This document shows, in pieces, positions 6,625 to 14,583 of a stretch of DNA of 47,286 bases. The stretch is from the NCBI GenBank assembly GCA_016209525.1, contig JACQWK010000512.1:1-47286 (forward strand), read 5' to 3'. Each line of letters starts with the position of its first letter. The stretch's first letter is position 1. The DNA is from Verrucomicrobiota bacterium (GTDB lineage Bacteria > Verrucomicrobiota > Verrucomicrobiia > Limisphaerales > SIBE01). The notes beneath the pieces were generated by a model that had not been told where the DNA came from, searched no databases, and was given only the letters and a program-made list of their open reading frames with translations. A program made the position numbers and the translations under genes.

Positions 6625-8478
6625 ATGATCATGAGCCCGAGACTAATTGTTCCCATCGTCTCCCTAATTTGCGGACTTGCCCGATCTGCGACGGCGGAAA
6701 TTATTATTTCCAACGAACGGAACTTGAACAATCTCGTCTCCGTGCTGCTCGAGGTGCCTTCAATTTCGAAGTCGAGCGGGCCGCTCACGTTTGCACGGCT
6801 GAGCGACGGCTGGATCTTTGTTTCCACCACCTGCAAAGGAACGGGAACGGTCCGCGTCCTGCTCGATCAGGAAACGTGGGCCGACTCGTTGCTTGTTCAT
6901 GATGGCGACGCTGGCAAGGAAGCGATGCGTTACGTGACGAAAGGTGCGCATACGATCCAGGTGGAATGCCAGGACGAAACCATCGTGGAAAAGCTAACGG
7001 TGAAGGCTATCCCCGAACTCATCCACTGCGGGTTGGGATTCAATCCGGAGATCAAATCCTACGGCAGGTATGACATGGAGTTTCTGAAGGCGGACATTTT
7101 ACCGAATGTAACCACGATGATCGTTCCTAACAACATCAAGCTCTCCGAGTCCGTGGTTGAGAATTGGCATCGCCAAGGGAAACGGTTTGTCGCCGAAGTC
7201 GGGATCAATTCGCAGGCCAAGACGGCGGAGGATCATTTCAAATACTGGACCGGTTTCTACGACAGAACCCCTTACTTGGACGGGATCATCATCAATGAAT
7301 TCATCGTCAACCGGCCTGTGGCAGAATGGGCGGCGTTAACTCCCGAACGCCTGGCGCGAATGGACCGGGAACGAGAACAATACGGACAGTACGGAGAAGC
7401 TCTCAAAAAGATGCGGACCGATGACCGCTATCGGAACAAAACGCTTTTTGCCTATGTTGGAGGCAGCGGGAAGAAGCTGAACCAGGAGATCATCGGCACG
7501 AATTTCATTCGGACGATCATCGACTGCGGCTATCGCGTCGCGCTCGAACGGTATCTCCATGAAATGTCCAGCGAACAGGGTTCGAAAGGGGCCCTGCAAA
7601 CTTTCCTCGACGGCATCGCCGACTGGGAAGCCAAGGAGCCGGGAGTCAAAAAGCAAATGGTGCTTGCCTTCGGCCTCTTCTCGATGCCGCCTGGAAGCAT
7701 CAACAAGCAACCGAATGTCGATTACCACGTCTGGATGGATCAGCAGATGAATCTCGCGGCGAATCATCCAGCGCTATCGGACATCGCCGGCTTCGAATGG
7801 TGGACGTCCGTTTTGGCCGACGAGGAAACGGTGCGATTCGTAGGCAAACTTTACCGGCACTATGCCATCGAGGGCAGGAAGGAAATGCTGACCAAGGACC
7901 CGCTCTATCTCACCCACATCCAATACGCGGATTTCGAGAAGGGGACTGAAGGCTGGACCTTGCATCCAGCGGAAGCGGAAAGCATCGCGGCCAAAAGTTT
8001 TCCGAGGTACGGAAGAATCGAGGGCCGATACATGGGGTTGGGCCGTCCGGCTGACCCGGAACATATCGGCGACACGTTTCTCTGGATGAAACGCAGTGAG
8101 AAAGGCCCGAACACATTCTCACAGACCATCAAGCACCTCGAACCGGGCAGGCTTTATTCGATGAAAATGTTTTCCTGCGACTACCAGGACTTGGTCAACC
8201 CCAAGGCCAAAAAGCTGGAGGAAGCCTCGAAGTTCATCGGTACCGTGGTCCTCGAAGGGGTCGATGTCGATGCGAAGCGGTCATTCACCGAAGTGTATTC
8301 CTCCAGCCCGGAACCCCCAATACCGGTTTGGATCACGTATCATTGGAAAGTGTTCCGAGCCGCGGGCAGGACCGCCAAGTTGACGGTCTCGGATTGGCGA
8401 AGCGCGAAGGAACCGGGTGACACTTTTGGCCAAGAACAGACCTTTAACTTTCTGGAAATCCAACCCTATCGGCAATAG
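6625..8478 (+). CDS. Large secreted protein of unknown function
   Basis: A 617-residue product with an N-terminal signal peptide (MSPRLIVPIVSLICGLARSATAE; start ATG 6625 or 6631). The first ~110 residues look like a beta-sandwich (WIFVSTTCKGTGTVRVLLDQ, GAHTIQVECQDE). The central ~300 residues have alternating strand/helix text suggestive of a TIM-barrel or glycoside-hydrolase-like fold: HCGLGFNPEIKSYGRYD, RFVAEVGINSQ, LDGIIINEF, KTLFAYVGGSG, GFEWWTSV. The acidic residues in IIINEF and GFEWW sit where catalytic acids would be in such a fold. The last ~160 residues resemble a second beta domain (YADFEKGTEGWTLHP onwards). It ends 109 bases from the convergent SMP-30 gene. I do not recognise a named family; a periplasmic or surface carbohydrate role is only a guess. 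Confidence 0.75.
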   Translation: MIMSPRLIVPIVSLICGLARSATAEIIISNERNLNNLVSVLLEVPSISKSSGPLTFARLSDGWIFVSTTCKGTGTVRVLLDQETWADSLLVHDGDAGKEAMRYVTKGAHTIQVECQDETIVEKLTVKAIPELIHCGLGFNPEIKSYGRYDMEFLKADILPNVTTMIVPNNIKLSESVVENWHRQGKRFVAEVGINSQAKTAEDHFKYWTGFYDRTPYLDGIIINEFIVNRPVAEWAALTPERLARMDREREQYGQYGEALKKMRTDDRYRNKTLFAYVGGSGKKLNQEIIGTNFIRTIIDCGYRVALERYLHEMSSEQGSKGALQTFLDGIADWEAKEPGVKKQMVLAFGLFSMPPGSINKQPNVDYHVWMDQQMNLAANHPALSDIAGFEWWTSVLADEETVRFVGKLYRHYAIEGRKEMLTKDPLYLTHIQYADFEKGTEGWTLHPAEAESIAAKSFPRYGRIEGRYMGLGRPADPEHIGDTFLWMKRSEKGPNTFSQTIKHLEPGRLYSMKMFSCDYQDLVNPKAKKLEEASKFIGTVVLEGVDVDAKRSFTEVYSSSPEPPIPVWITYHWKVFRAAGRTAKLTVSDWRSAKEPGDTFGQEQTFNFLEIQPYRQ

Positions 8479-8528
8479 CGAACCTGAAAAGACCGATTGG
8501 TCCAGGAGTCCGTCAGGAAGATGGGTGG

Positions 8529-8571
8529 AACGGGCTACCAGCCCGTTTTGGGCGGCAACTTGCCGCCCAAA
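8529..8571. terminator. Double palindrome between convergent genes, possible bidirectional terminator
   Basis: Two adjacent hairpins, AACGGGCT-ACC-AGCCCGTT and TTTGGGCGGCAA/CTTGCCGCCCAAA, lie in the 109-base gap between convergent genes. They resemble dispersed REP-type elements and could end transcription from both sides. There is no long U-tract, so the terminator role is tentative. Confidence 0.5.
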
Positions 8572-8587
8572 AGCCCGATGAGGCGGG

Positions 8588-10426
8588 TTATGGTTCGACA
8601 CGGACGCGGTAGAGCATCGGTCCGAGGTCTCCGATCGGGCCATTCGTCCAAGAGGCGCTGCTGCCTGTCGCTGAAATGACCTCGCTCAAGTCGAGCCATT
8701 CAAAATCGGTCAAGCTTCCTTTGCAGACAACGCGGTACTTCCGGCCCGCCACGGTTGTCCAGGACAACGCGAGGCCTCTGAGAGGAGTTAGTCGCGAGGA
8801 AACAATTCTGAGCACCGAAGCGGCGTCTTGCGGGTCGGTGCCCGCGATCGCTTCACTCGGATCATCCAGACCGTCGCCGTCGCTGTCCGCCGCTGCCGCC
8901 GGCACGTCCAGAGGCCGGGAAAAACTATTGTTCGTTTCCAGGCTCTCGGCAAAGCGGTCGAGATCGTCCACGACGGCGCGAACGGCATGACCGCCGGCCA
9001 GAGCAACCCAAGTGGCGCCAGCCACGCCGGCATTGCAGGTCAGTACCACGGACGCATCCGGCGGCAAGGCAGTGTCAAAGCCATCGGACCACACCACGTT
9101 TGTGGTGGAGCCGATGGTGAAAGCGACTCGGATCGGGGTTCCGGCCAAGGTCGGCCCGGTCCCTTGATTCTTCACGGTAGCGCTGAAGCGCACCGCCTGC
9201 CCGGCCGCCGGGTTGGCCGGCGCGCGTGAAATAGCCGTCACGATCAGATCCGGCATCCGCGTGATGCCGTAGAGCGAGGTTTGCGCGGTGATGAACATCA
9301 TCTCGTTTTTCGGGCCGCCAAAGCACACGTTGGCGGCGGTTTCTCGGGTCAAGATCTTCCCCAGCAGAACCCCGTTTGTCCCAAAAACCTGCACGCCATC
9401 GCCGGCGCTGCTGAAAAGGCGGCCTTGGGAATCGGTTCGCATGCCATCGGGAGCTCCGGGATTGATCACGGCAAACACCCGGCCGTTGGCCAGAGTGTTG
9501 TTCGGCAGAACATCGAAGACGCGGACATGATGCGGACCGCCGGAATCAGCGATGTAGAGCCGCTTCTCGTCGGGGGAAAAACAAATTCCATTGGGTTGAT
9601 CGAAGTTCGTGGCCACGGTGAACAGGCTTGCGTTCCCCACTGCGGGATCAAAGCGGAAGACATAGCGCCCGCGCTGGGTCTGGCCCAGGCCATAATTCGG
9701 GTCCGTGAACCAAAACGTCCCGTCCGATTTCACCGCGATATCGTTCGGCGCGTTCAGCGTTCGACCGTCGTAACGGTCGGCCAGCGTGATGATCGTGCCG
9801 TCGGCTTCCGTGCGGGAAACTCGCCGGCCCGCGTGTTCGCAGGTGATCAACCGGCCCTGCTGATCAAGTGTATTGCCGTTGGCCTGATTGCTCCTCTGCC
9901 GGAAGATGCTGGCTCCGAAGCCGGGCTTCCACTGATTCAACCGATTGTTGTTGATGTCGCTGAAGACGAGGAAACCGCCGTCTCGGGAGATCCACACCGG
10001 TCCTTCGACGAAGCCAAAACCTGTGGCGAGCCGCTCGACTTTGGCGCCGGCGGGCAAAACATCCAGCACAGCCGCGCTCGGAACGGCGCTCAGCGCCGGA
10101 GAGGTTGCGCTTTCGCCCGCAGCATTTTCGGCCGCGACCATGTAGAAAGTGGTTCGGCCGTTAATCACGTTGGTATCTGTGAAACTGGTCTGAGTCAGAC
10201 CCGCCGCCAAGTTGGTGAACGACGCGGTCGCTGGGCCGCCTCGCTTGACAATGTAACTCCGAGCGCCAGGAACGGCCTGCCAACTGACGGCGATTTGTTT
10301 GTCGCCGGGCGACACAAGTAACTCCTTCGGCGCCGCCGGAATTGGTCCGCCAGCGATCGGCCACGCGTAGCCTGCGCAACAACCTAGGGCCAAGGATTTG
10401 CCGATGGATCGAAGGAGTGTTCTCAT
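8588..10426 (-). CDS. Secreted SMP-30/gluconolactonase-like protein with FN3 and CARDB domains
   Basis: From ATG 10426 (MRTLLRSIGKSLALGCC) the product is 612 residues with a signal peptide ending near AWPIAGG. A fibronectin type III domain follows (PAAPKELLVSPGDKQIAVSW to ATSPALSAVPSA). The SMP-30/gluconolactonase beta-propeller comes next, with FVEGPVWISRDGGFLVFSDI, NGNTLDQQGRLITCEHAGRR, LNAPNDIAVKSDGTFWFTDP and DQPNGICFSPDEKRLYIADS as metal-site strands. A CARDB-like domain (DLIVTAISRAPANPAAGQAV) follows, then a calcium-binding DSDGDGLDDPSEAIAGTDP repeat and a C-terminal beta domain. The propeller suggests lactone hydrolysis or sugar-acid metabolism outside the cytoplasm; the extra domains suggest surface attachment. 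The upstream frame open to 10501 lacks a signal peptide. Confidence 0.88.
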   Translation of the reverse strand: MRTLLRSIGKSLALGCCAGYAWPIAGGPIPAAPKELLVSPGDKQIAVSWQAVPGARSYIVKRGGPATASFTNLAAGLTQTSFTDTNVINGRTTFYMVAAENAAGESATSPALSAVPSAAVLDVLPAGAKVERLATGFGFVEGPVWISRDGGFLVFSDINNNRLNQWKPGFGASIFRQRSNQANGNTLDQQGRLITCEHAGRRVSRTEADGTIITLADRYDGRTLNAPNDIAVKSDGTFWFTDPNYGLGQTQRGRYVFRFDPAVGNASLFTVATNFDQPNGICFSPDEKRLYIADSGGPHHVRVFDVLPNNTLANGRVFAVINPGAPDGMRTDSQGRLFSSAGDGVQVFGTNGVLLGKILTRETAANVCFGGPKNEMMFITAQTSLYGITRMPDLIVTAISRAPANPAAGQAVRFSATVKNQGTGPTLAGTPIRVAFTIGSTTNVVWSDGFDTALPPDASVVLTCNAGVAGATWVALAGGHAVRAVVDDLDRFAESLETNNSFSRPLDVPAAAADSDGDGLDDPSEAIAGTDPQDAASVLRIVSSRLTPLRGLALSWTTVAGRKYRVVCKGSLTDFEWLDLSEVISATGSSASWTNGPIGDLGPMLYRVRVEP

Positions 10427-10576
10427 GGTGATGCCGTTCTGGTTGAGCTGTGTCGCGCGCGGTTGCCGAAGCGTCGCCCGGTTAATTATCATGCGCGCCA
10501 ACGCGCGGCCAGCGTTTTATCGGGCGCCCAGTCAGCCTTTACTCGCACCCGGTGAGGCACCGTGTTTGGGAGTTTC

Positions 10577-10594
10577 ACACTTTGTAAAGTGTGG
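10577..10594. repeat. Short inverted repeat CACACTTT...AAAGTGTG
   Basis: Perfect 8-base arms around GT, 151 bases upstream of the SMP-30-like gene's start. It could be an operator or the edge of a repeat. The rest of the gap 10427-10787 shows no gene. Confidence 0.35.
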
Positions 10595-10787
10595 AGTACT
10601 ACCGTGTTGTAATCGGTCAGTATTGCCCCGCTAGGGAGCCGCCGTTTCGTGGTGTATATCTGCATTCGATTAGTATCTGTCGAAATTGTCGGCGGCCACG
10701 CGAATTTCACGGATCACTCCGGGGAAACAAACGGATTCTTAACTATGCGCACGGATGCCGGAGTCGGTCCGATGTAAACGTTCAAGT

Positions 10788-10915
10788 TCGAAAGACGAAT
10801 GACGAAAGAATTCCGAAATCCTAATGACCAAGCCGAAGCCTCCGAATGGTCCAGAACTATTGGGTCATTCGGACTTCGTCATCCTTTCGGCATTAGTCCT
10901 TCGGTATTCACCATT
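10788..10915. repeat. Word-like repeat with inverted halves (GACGAATGACGAAAG)
   Basis: AAGACGAATGACGAAAGAATT and CGAAATCCTAATGACC on the left are mirrored on the right by GGTCATTCGGACTTCGTCATC and TTTCGGCATTAGTCC, giving an imperfect inverted repeat around 10855. The same words occur at 30125-30161 and 30425-30470. Confidence 0.6.
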
Positions 10916-10959
10916 TTCCACAGACTCCGCACCCGTCGCCGCCGCCCCACCTCACGCCA

Positions 10960-11098
10960 TGAAACTGACCACTGAATACTAATTACTGATCACTGACTAC
11001 TCCCGTCGGGCCTAATGGCCAATGACCGATCGCCGATAGCCAATCATCAATGATTTATGGTTTTGCCAATCATCAATCATCAATCGTAAATCATACAT
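10960..11098. repeat. Word-like repeat (TGATCACTGA / GCCAATGACCGAT / AATCATCAATC)
   Basis: Runs of TACTAATTACTGATCACTGAC, GGCCAATGACCGATCGCCGA and AATCATCAATCATCAATCG lead straight into the ATG of the TPR gene at 11099. The same vocabulary is found at 5450-5607 and 40971-41036. Confidence 0.6.
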
Positions 11099-12118
11099 AT
11101 GCCTCGACCTCGCTACACCATCCGTAAGCTCCGGAAGATTCCAAGGTGCATGGCAGCCGTGGTGTTTCTCATGTTTGTGGAACCGGAGGTTCCGGCAGAG
11201 GAAATGGCCGACTTGAAGGCCGGAGCAGAAGGTTTCAATCGCGGTGATTTCACCGAGGCGAAAAGGCGGTTCGAAAAGGCGCTGGCCGCCGATGCGAAGA
11301 ATTCCGAGGCCCGGCTTTACCTGGGGCGCATCGCGCTCGAGGAGCAACGATACCGCGACGGCATGCACCAACTCGAACTCGCGTCCAAGGAATGTCCGAC
11401 GAATGCGGTTTACGTATTGTGGCTGGCGCGAGGTTACGGTCTTCAGGCCAAGGAAGCAGGCATCCCGGGAGGTCTCGGCCCGGCCTTGAAGTCCAAAGCC
11501 GCGTTCGAAAAAGCGGTCGCGCTGGATCCCGATCTGATCGAAGCCCGCGAAGACTTGCTCCAATTTCATCTCGAAGCGCCGGGAATCATCGGCGGCAGCC
11601 GCAGGATGGCCCGCGCTCAAGCAAATGAGATCAAGAAGCGAGACCCTTATGTCGGCCTTCTGGTCCAGGGCGATCTATTGCTCGATGAGAGGAAATTTCG
11701 GGAGGCGGAACGGATCTACCAGTCCGCTGCGGAGATGAAGCCGGCAAAACCTGACGCGTACTATCGACTCGGTCGGCTCTGCTTGGAAACCAAAGAATTC
11801 GGCAAAGCCTCTTCGTCGTTCGAAAACATTCTACAGCTCGACACCAATGAGGTGGCCGCTTGCTACTACATCGGCCAGACTGGGGCCTTGTCCGGCCAAG
11901 GCTTGCCTCGGGCCGAGGAGGCGCTCAAGCGTTACCTTTTGACGAGGCCGCGATTCTACAAACCGTCGCTGGCCGCAGCGCACTTTTGTCTGGGGCAAAT
12001 CTACGAACGGAAGGGAGATCGCGATCTGGCGCGTGCGGAATTCCAACGGGCGTTGAAATTGGAGCCGGATCACAAAGAAGCCAAAGCGTCGTTGAGGAAA
12101 CTGAGGTCAGGACCCTGA
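11099..12118 (+). CDS. TPR repeat protein with N-terminal signal/anchor
   Basis: A 339-residue protein starting at ATG 11099. Residues 1-35 hold a basic stretch and a hydrophobic run (CMAAVVFLMFVEPEVPAE) fitting a signal peptide or anchor, so it is probably periplasmic. The rest is tetratricopeptide repeats: KAGAEGFNRGDFTEAKRRFE, EARLYLGRIALEEQRYRDGM, LVQGDLLLDERKFREAERIY, AYYRLGRLCLETKEFGKASS and AHFCLGQIYERKGDRDLARA, each with the usual G/A-L-x-x-G-x-x-x-A pattern. TPR arrays act as protein-protein scaffolds. A central stretch (GLQAKEAGIPGGLGPALKSK) resembles the insertion seen in TPR proteins with a phosphate- or substrate-loop, but this is uncertain. The start directly follows a low-complexity repeat, so the promoter is unclear. 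Confidence 0.85.
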   Translation: MPRPRYTIRKLRKIPRCMAAVVFLMFVEPEVPAEEMADLKAGAEGFNRGDFTEAKRRFEKALAADAKNSEARLYLGRIALEEQRYRDGMHQLELASKECPTNAVYVLWLARGYGLQAKEAGIPGGLGPALKSKAAFEKAVALDPDLIEAREDLLQFHLEAPGIIGGSRRMARAQANEIKKRDPYVGLLVQGDLLLDERKFREAERIYQSAAEMKPAKPDAYYRLGRLCLETKEFGKASSSFENILQLDTNEVAACYYIGQTGALSGQGLPRAEEALKRYLLTRPRFYKPSLAAAHFCLGQIYERKGDRDLARAEFQRALKLEPDHKEAKASLRKLRSGP

Positions 12119-12427
12119 GACCGGACCGGGCTTTTCCTGCCGGCCAAAGGCAGATCGTCGGCGGTTTCGAAGCCGATGTCGCGGAGAGACTACAAATGTC
12201 GCTCCCAGGCCACGAGAAGGCCTTGCGTCAACGATCCGAAGTCTCATGTTATTGCAGTTGAGCGCAGCGCCACTGAGCCTTACCAATTATTTCGACTAAC
12301 AACGTTGCGGTTCGTCCTGCATGTTCGGCGACGGCATGTTTGACAAAGACGTTGGTTTTCGGGTGTGGGCGATGGCAAGACCTATGGGCACGGAGCGCTT
12401 GTGTCAAAGCACTGAGCGAACTGAACT
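12119..12427. other. Gap without recognised gene
   Basis: This 309-base gap before the AraC-type genes contains no frame that resembles a protein and no strong repeat or hairpin. It may hold the promoter of the regulators; no convincing -35/-10 pair was found. Confidence 0.5.
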
Positions 12428-12826
12428 ATGCCTTTCAAGAATCCAGCCCCGAACGGATCGTCGAAAAGCCGTGTTTGGATCGAGCAAGATTTGGCACGAC
12501 TAAATCATTCGCAGTTGGCCACCGACTTCACAGATTACAGGGCAGCCAGGCTCGCGGCAACGTATGGAGTCACTCTGCGCCAACTACGGCGTTATTTTCA
12601 AAAGAGTTTTGGCTTGTCCCCGAAAGATTGGTTGTTCGAGAAGCGGATGACCATCGCTCACCGCCTCCTGGAGACTGGCGAATCAGTCAAGACTGTGGCC
12701 ATACAACTTGGTTTCAAGCAACCCTCTCACTTTGGCAGTGTTTTCAAACGCCGGTACGGCTTGTCCCCTTCGGCCTGCCACAATCTGAATACTTCTCGCA
12801 AGCGAGACACCAGTCAGATGAGTTAA
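12428..12826 (+). CDS. Small AraC-type DNA-binding regulator 1 of the reb island
   Basis: A 132-residue protein made almost wholly of an AraC/XylS-type double helix-turn-helix. The first HTH is AARLAATYGVTLRQLRRYFQKSFGLSPKDWLFEKRM. The second is AHRLLETGESVKTVAIQLGFKQPSHFGSVFKRRYGLSPSAC, which contains the family signature G-F-x-x-x-S-H-F-x-x-x-F-K-R-x-Y-G-x-S-P. The ~40-residue N-terminal part is short and has no ligand-binding domain. The gene lies 14 bases upstream of a paralogous regulator and about 700 bases upstream of the rebB array on the same strand. It probably activates or tunes the island, without direct small-molecule sensing through a cupin domain. AraC-type identity is firm; the target is inferred from position. 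Confidence 0.88.
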   Translation: MPFKNPAPNGSSKSRVWIEQDLARLNHSQLATDFTDYRAARLAATYGVTLRQLRRYFQKSFGLSPKDWLFEKRMTIAHRLLETGESVKTVAIQLGFKQPSHFGSVFKRRYGLSPSACHNLNTSRKRDTSQMS

Positions 12827-12840
12827 TCTTTGGCTAAACG

Positions 12841-13254
12841 ATGGCATTCAAGATCACCCCGCCTGTAACTCGCCATCGCGAAGGTCCCAGGATGGCAAGA
12901 ACGGAAGTCAGCAAACTCGAATTAGGAGGCGAGGACGCAGCGTGGACAGCCCAATTCAACGCCCGCCGGTTGGCCCGCCAATGGGGCCTCTCGCTTCGGC
13001 AGTTGGAGCGCCGTTTTCACAAGCAATTCGGCATCAGCCCAAAAAAGTGGCTGCAAGAGCGGCGGATGGAAGCAGCGCGACGCTTGCTCTTGGACGGACA
13101 GCGGGCGCAAGAGGTCGCCATGGCGCTTCACTTCAAGCAACTCTCCCATTTTTGCAGAGTCCTCAAAAAGACCTACGGCTTGGCCTCCTCTCAACTTGCG
13201 GAGTCCGAAGCTGCGAGAGCGTCGCGTGCACCGCAAGAAAGCAATGGACGCTAA
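12841..13254 (+). CDS. Small AraC-type DNA-binding regulator 2 of the reb island
   Basis: A 137-residue paralog of the preceding gene. The first HTH is ARRLARQWGLSLRQLERRFHKQFGISPKKWLQERRM; the second is AARRLLLDGQRAQEVAMALHFKQLSHFCRVLKKTYGLASS, with H-F-K-Q-L-S-H-F-C-R in the signature position. An in-frame ATG at 12892 is an alternative start that removes 17 residues. No sensory domain is present. The C-terminal tail is charged. Together the two genes could form a heterodimeric or sequential activator pair. An AT-rich gap of 266 bases separates it from the first rebB gene on the same strand, which makes that gap the likely target. Confidence 0.87.
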   Translation: MAFKITPPVTRHREGPRMARTEVSKLELGGEDAAWTAQFNARRLARQWGLSLRQLERRFHKQFGISPKKWLQERRMEAARRLLLDGQRAQEVAMALHFKQLSHFCRVLKKTYGLASSQLAESEAARASRAPQESNGR

Positions 13255-13520
13255 CTGGGTTCCGCAGATCGAAAACAGGACTTCCTCACATTTCATGAGC
13301 AAGCAAGGTCAAATCCTGCAAAAATGTCGCTATTAGATAATATAAGTCCTCTTTTAGATATATGTTTTTATTGCGAACACTCCGAGCGTCCTTAGTATCT
13401 ATTGCGCTGCCAAGAGAAAGACACTCAAAGGAACTTGGCTCAGGCTTGCATGAGTGCTTCTTCGTTGGCCGCCGAGAGACCAACAAAAACAATACTAATC
13501 CTTAACCGACGCTTCTCACT
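13255..13520 (+). promoter_or_regulatory. AT-rich leader upstream of the rebB array, candidate promoter region
   Basis: Bases ~13315-13375 are conspicuously AT-rich compared with the GC-rich surroundings (for example TTAGATAATATAAGTCC and TTTTAGATATATG). One candidate promoter is TTGCGA at 13371-13376 and TAGTAT at 13393-13398, 16 bases apart. It is the longest gap between the AraC-type genes and the end of the island. This is where regulated transcription of the rebB genes would be expected. No clean inverted operator was identified. Confidence 0.45.
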
Positions 13521-13790
13521 ATGGCATTCCCTACTGCTGTCAACAGTCAGATCACCGATGCGGTGACACAATCCAACGTCAAAGTCCTGGGCGACGCTCC
13601 GGCAGTGGCTCTGGGCAATCTTTACCAGGCCACGGCCCAGGCCCTGGCTAACGCGGCCCACAACGCCACCACCTCGCAATCCCAGACCAATGTCACCGCA
13701 CAGGCTGCTACGACTCAAGGCGTGGCGACGCTCTACTCCCTGGACACTGCCTCCACTGGTGTCTCAACCAAGGCAATCCTCAGCGCGTGA
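13521..13790 (+). CDS. rebB: RebB family R-body protein, paralog 1
   Basis: An 89-residue protein with the full RebB ('killing trait') pattern: MAFPTAVNSQITDAVTQSNV, KVLGDAPAVALGNLYQATAQ, ALANAAHNATTSQSQTNVTA and a tail LYSLDTASTGVSTKAILSA. RebA/RebB/RebD-type proteins polymerise into R-bodies, ribbons coiled into hollow cylinders in the cytoplasm that unroll on a trigger and rupture membranes. The best known are from Caedibacter, where they deliver toxicity to paramecia. This is the first of six tandem paralogs, 60 bases before the next. It has no signal peptide, as expected for a cytoplasmic polymer, and no clear Shine-Dalgarno sequence. Family assignment is secure; ribbon formation in this organism is inferred. 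Confidence 0.93.
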   Translation: MAFPTAVNSQITDAVTQSNVKVLGDAPAVALGNLYQATAQALANAAHNATTSQSQTNVTAQAATTQGVATLYSLDTASTGVSTKAILSA

Positions 13791-13850
13791 CCGAGACGGG
13801 CACGCGGTCCAAAATCAGTCCGATAACCACACTAGAAGAAAGCAAGACAT

Positions 13851-14141
13851 ATGGCATTTCCAACCGCCCTCAACAGTCAGATCACCGACGCGGTGACCCA
13901 GTCCAACGTCAAGGTCCTCGGCGATGCGCCGGCAGTGGCCATGGGGAATCTCTATCAAGCGACGGCTCAAGCCTTGGCCAACGCAGCGCACAATGCGACG
14001 ACAAGCCAGCAACAGACGAACGTCACAGCCCAAGCCGCAACCACCCAGGGAGTCGGGACACTTTACAGCCTCGACACGGCATCAACCGGTATGGCGACCA
14101 AGGCGATCTTGGCGAATCCGAAACCTCCGATGCTGTCCTAA
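13851..14141 (+). CDS. rebB: RebB family R-body protein, paralog 2
   Basis: A 96-residue RebB protein nearly identical through the core to paralogs 1 and 4 (VNSQITDAV becomes LNSQITDAV; VLGDAPAVAMGNLYQATAQA is retained). It differs by GVGTLYSLDTASTGMATKAI and by a C-terminal extension NPKPPMLS absent from the others. The extension is proline-containing and could cap or decorate the polymer. AAG-rich bases (AGAAGAAAGCAAG) precede the ATG. The close similarity to paralogs 1 and 4 points to tandem duplication. The expected role is an R-body structural subunit. Confidence 0.93.
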   Translation: MAFPTALNSQITDAVTQSNVKVLGDAPAVAMGNLYQATAQALANAAHNATTSQQQTNVTAQAATTQGVGTLYSLDTASTGMATKAILANPKPPMLS

Positions 14142-14212
14142 AAGGCGCCTGACTTGTGTGGCCGGCGGCCAGGGCGTCGGCCTCTCATCGAACCTCATCC
14201 GCGTCCAACCGT

Positions 14213-14476
14213 ATGGCATTTCCAACCGCACTCAACAGCCAGATCACGGACTCCGTGTCCGAAGTAAACCTAAAAGTGCTTGCGGATGCGCCGGCACTTG
14301 CGAGCGCCGAAGTTTACGTCGCGACAAGCCAGGCGTTGGCCAATGCCGCCCACAACGCAACCACAGGACAATCCCAAACCAACCTCACTGCGCATGCGTC
14401 GCTGGTTCAATCCGTCGCCACCTTGTTCAGTCTAGATATCGCGACGACCGGAATCGGCACCCAAAAGATCCTCTGA
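14213..14476 (+). CDS. rebB: RebB family R-body protein, paralog 3 (divergent)
   Basis: An 87-residue RebB protein and the most divergent of the six. It keeps MAFPTALNSQITDSV and SQALANAAHNATTGQSQTNL but changes TQSNVKVLGDAPAVAMGNLY to SEVNLKVLADAPALASAEVY, and QAATTQGVATLYSLDTAST to HASLVQSVATLFSLDIATT. ATG 14213 is chosen because all paralogs begin MAFPT or MAYPT at this point; the frame is open to 14156. Divergence inside an otherwise conserved array suggests a specialised subunit, comparable in principle to the different Reb roles (ribbon body versus assembly) in Caedibacter. This role is inference. Confidence 0.9.
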   Translation: MAFPTALNSQITDSVSEVNLKVLADAPALASAEVYVATSQALANAAHNATTGQSQTNLTAHASLVQSVATLFSLDIATTGIGTQKIL

Positions 14477-14583
14477 CGCGAGCGACGATGATCCCTTGAT
14501 GCCGCACGACGAAAAACTTCCAGCGAATCGCAATCGCTGCAACTCGACTCGAAGACAAAAACCACTATTGAAAGGACCACACA

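Noticed and set aside
5819-6628. Plus-strand 269-codon frame opposite DUF4058
   Set aside because: The minus strand carries the SPFPGMDPYLE signature and full DUF4058 core; the plus frame has no motif.
13255-13520. AT-rich stretch considered as a phage or integron attachment site
   Set aside because: No integrase, direct repeats or tRNA end are present; a promoter region is the simpler reading.
13690-14499. Alternative frames over rebB copies 1-3 (for example 13924-14499)
   Set aside because: Their translations are Arg/Pro/Gln-rich frame-shifted versions of the RebB genes, repeated from copy to copy only because the DNA is repeated.
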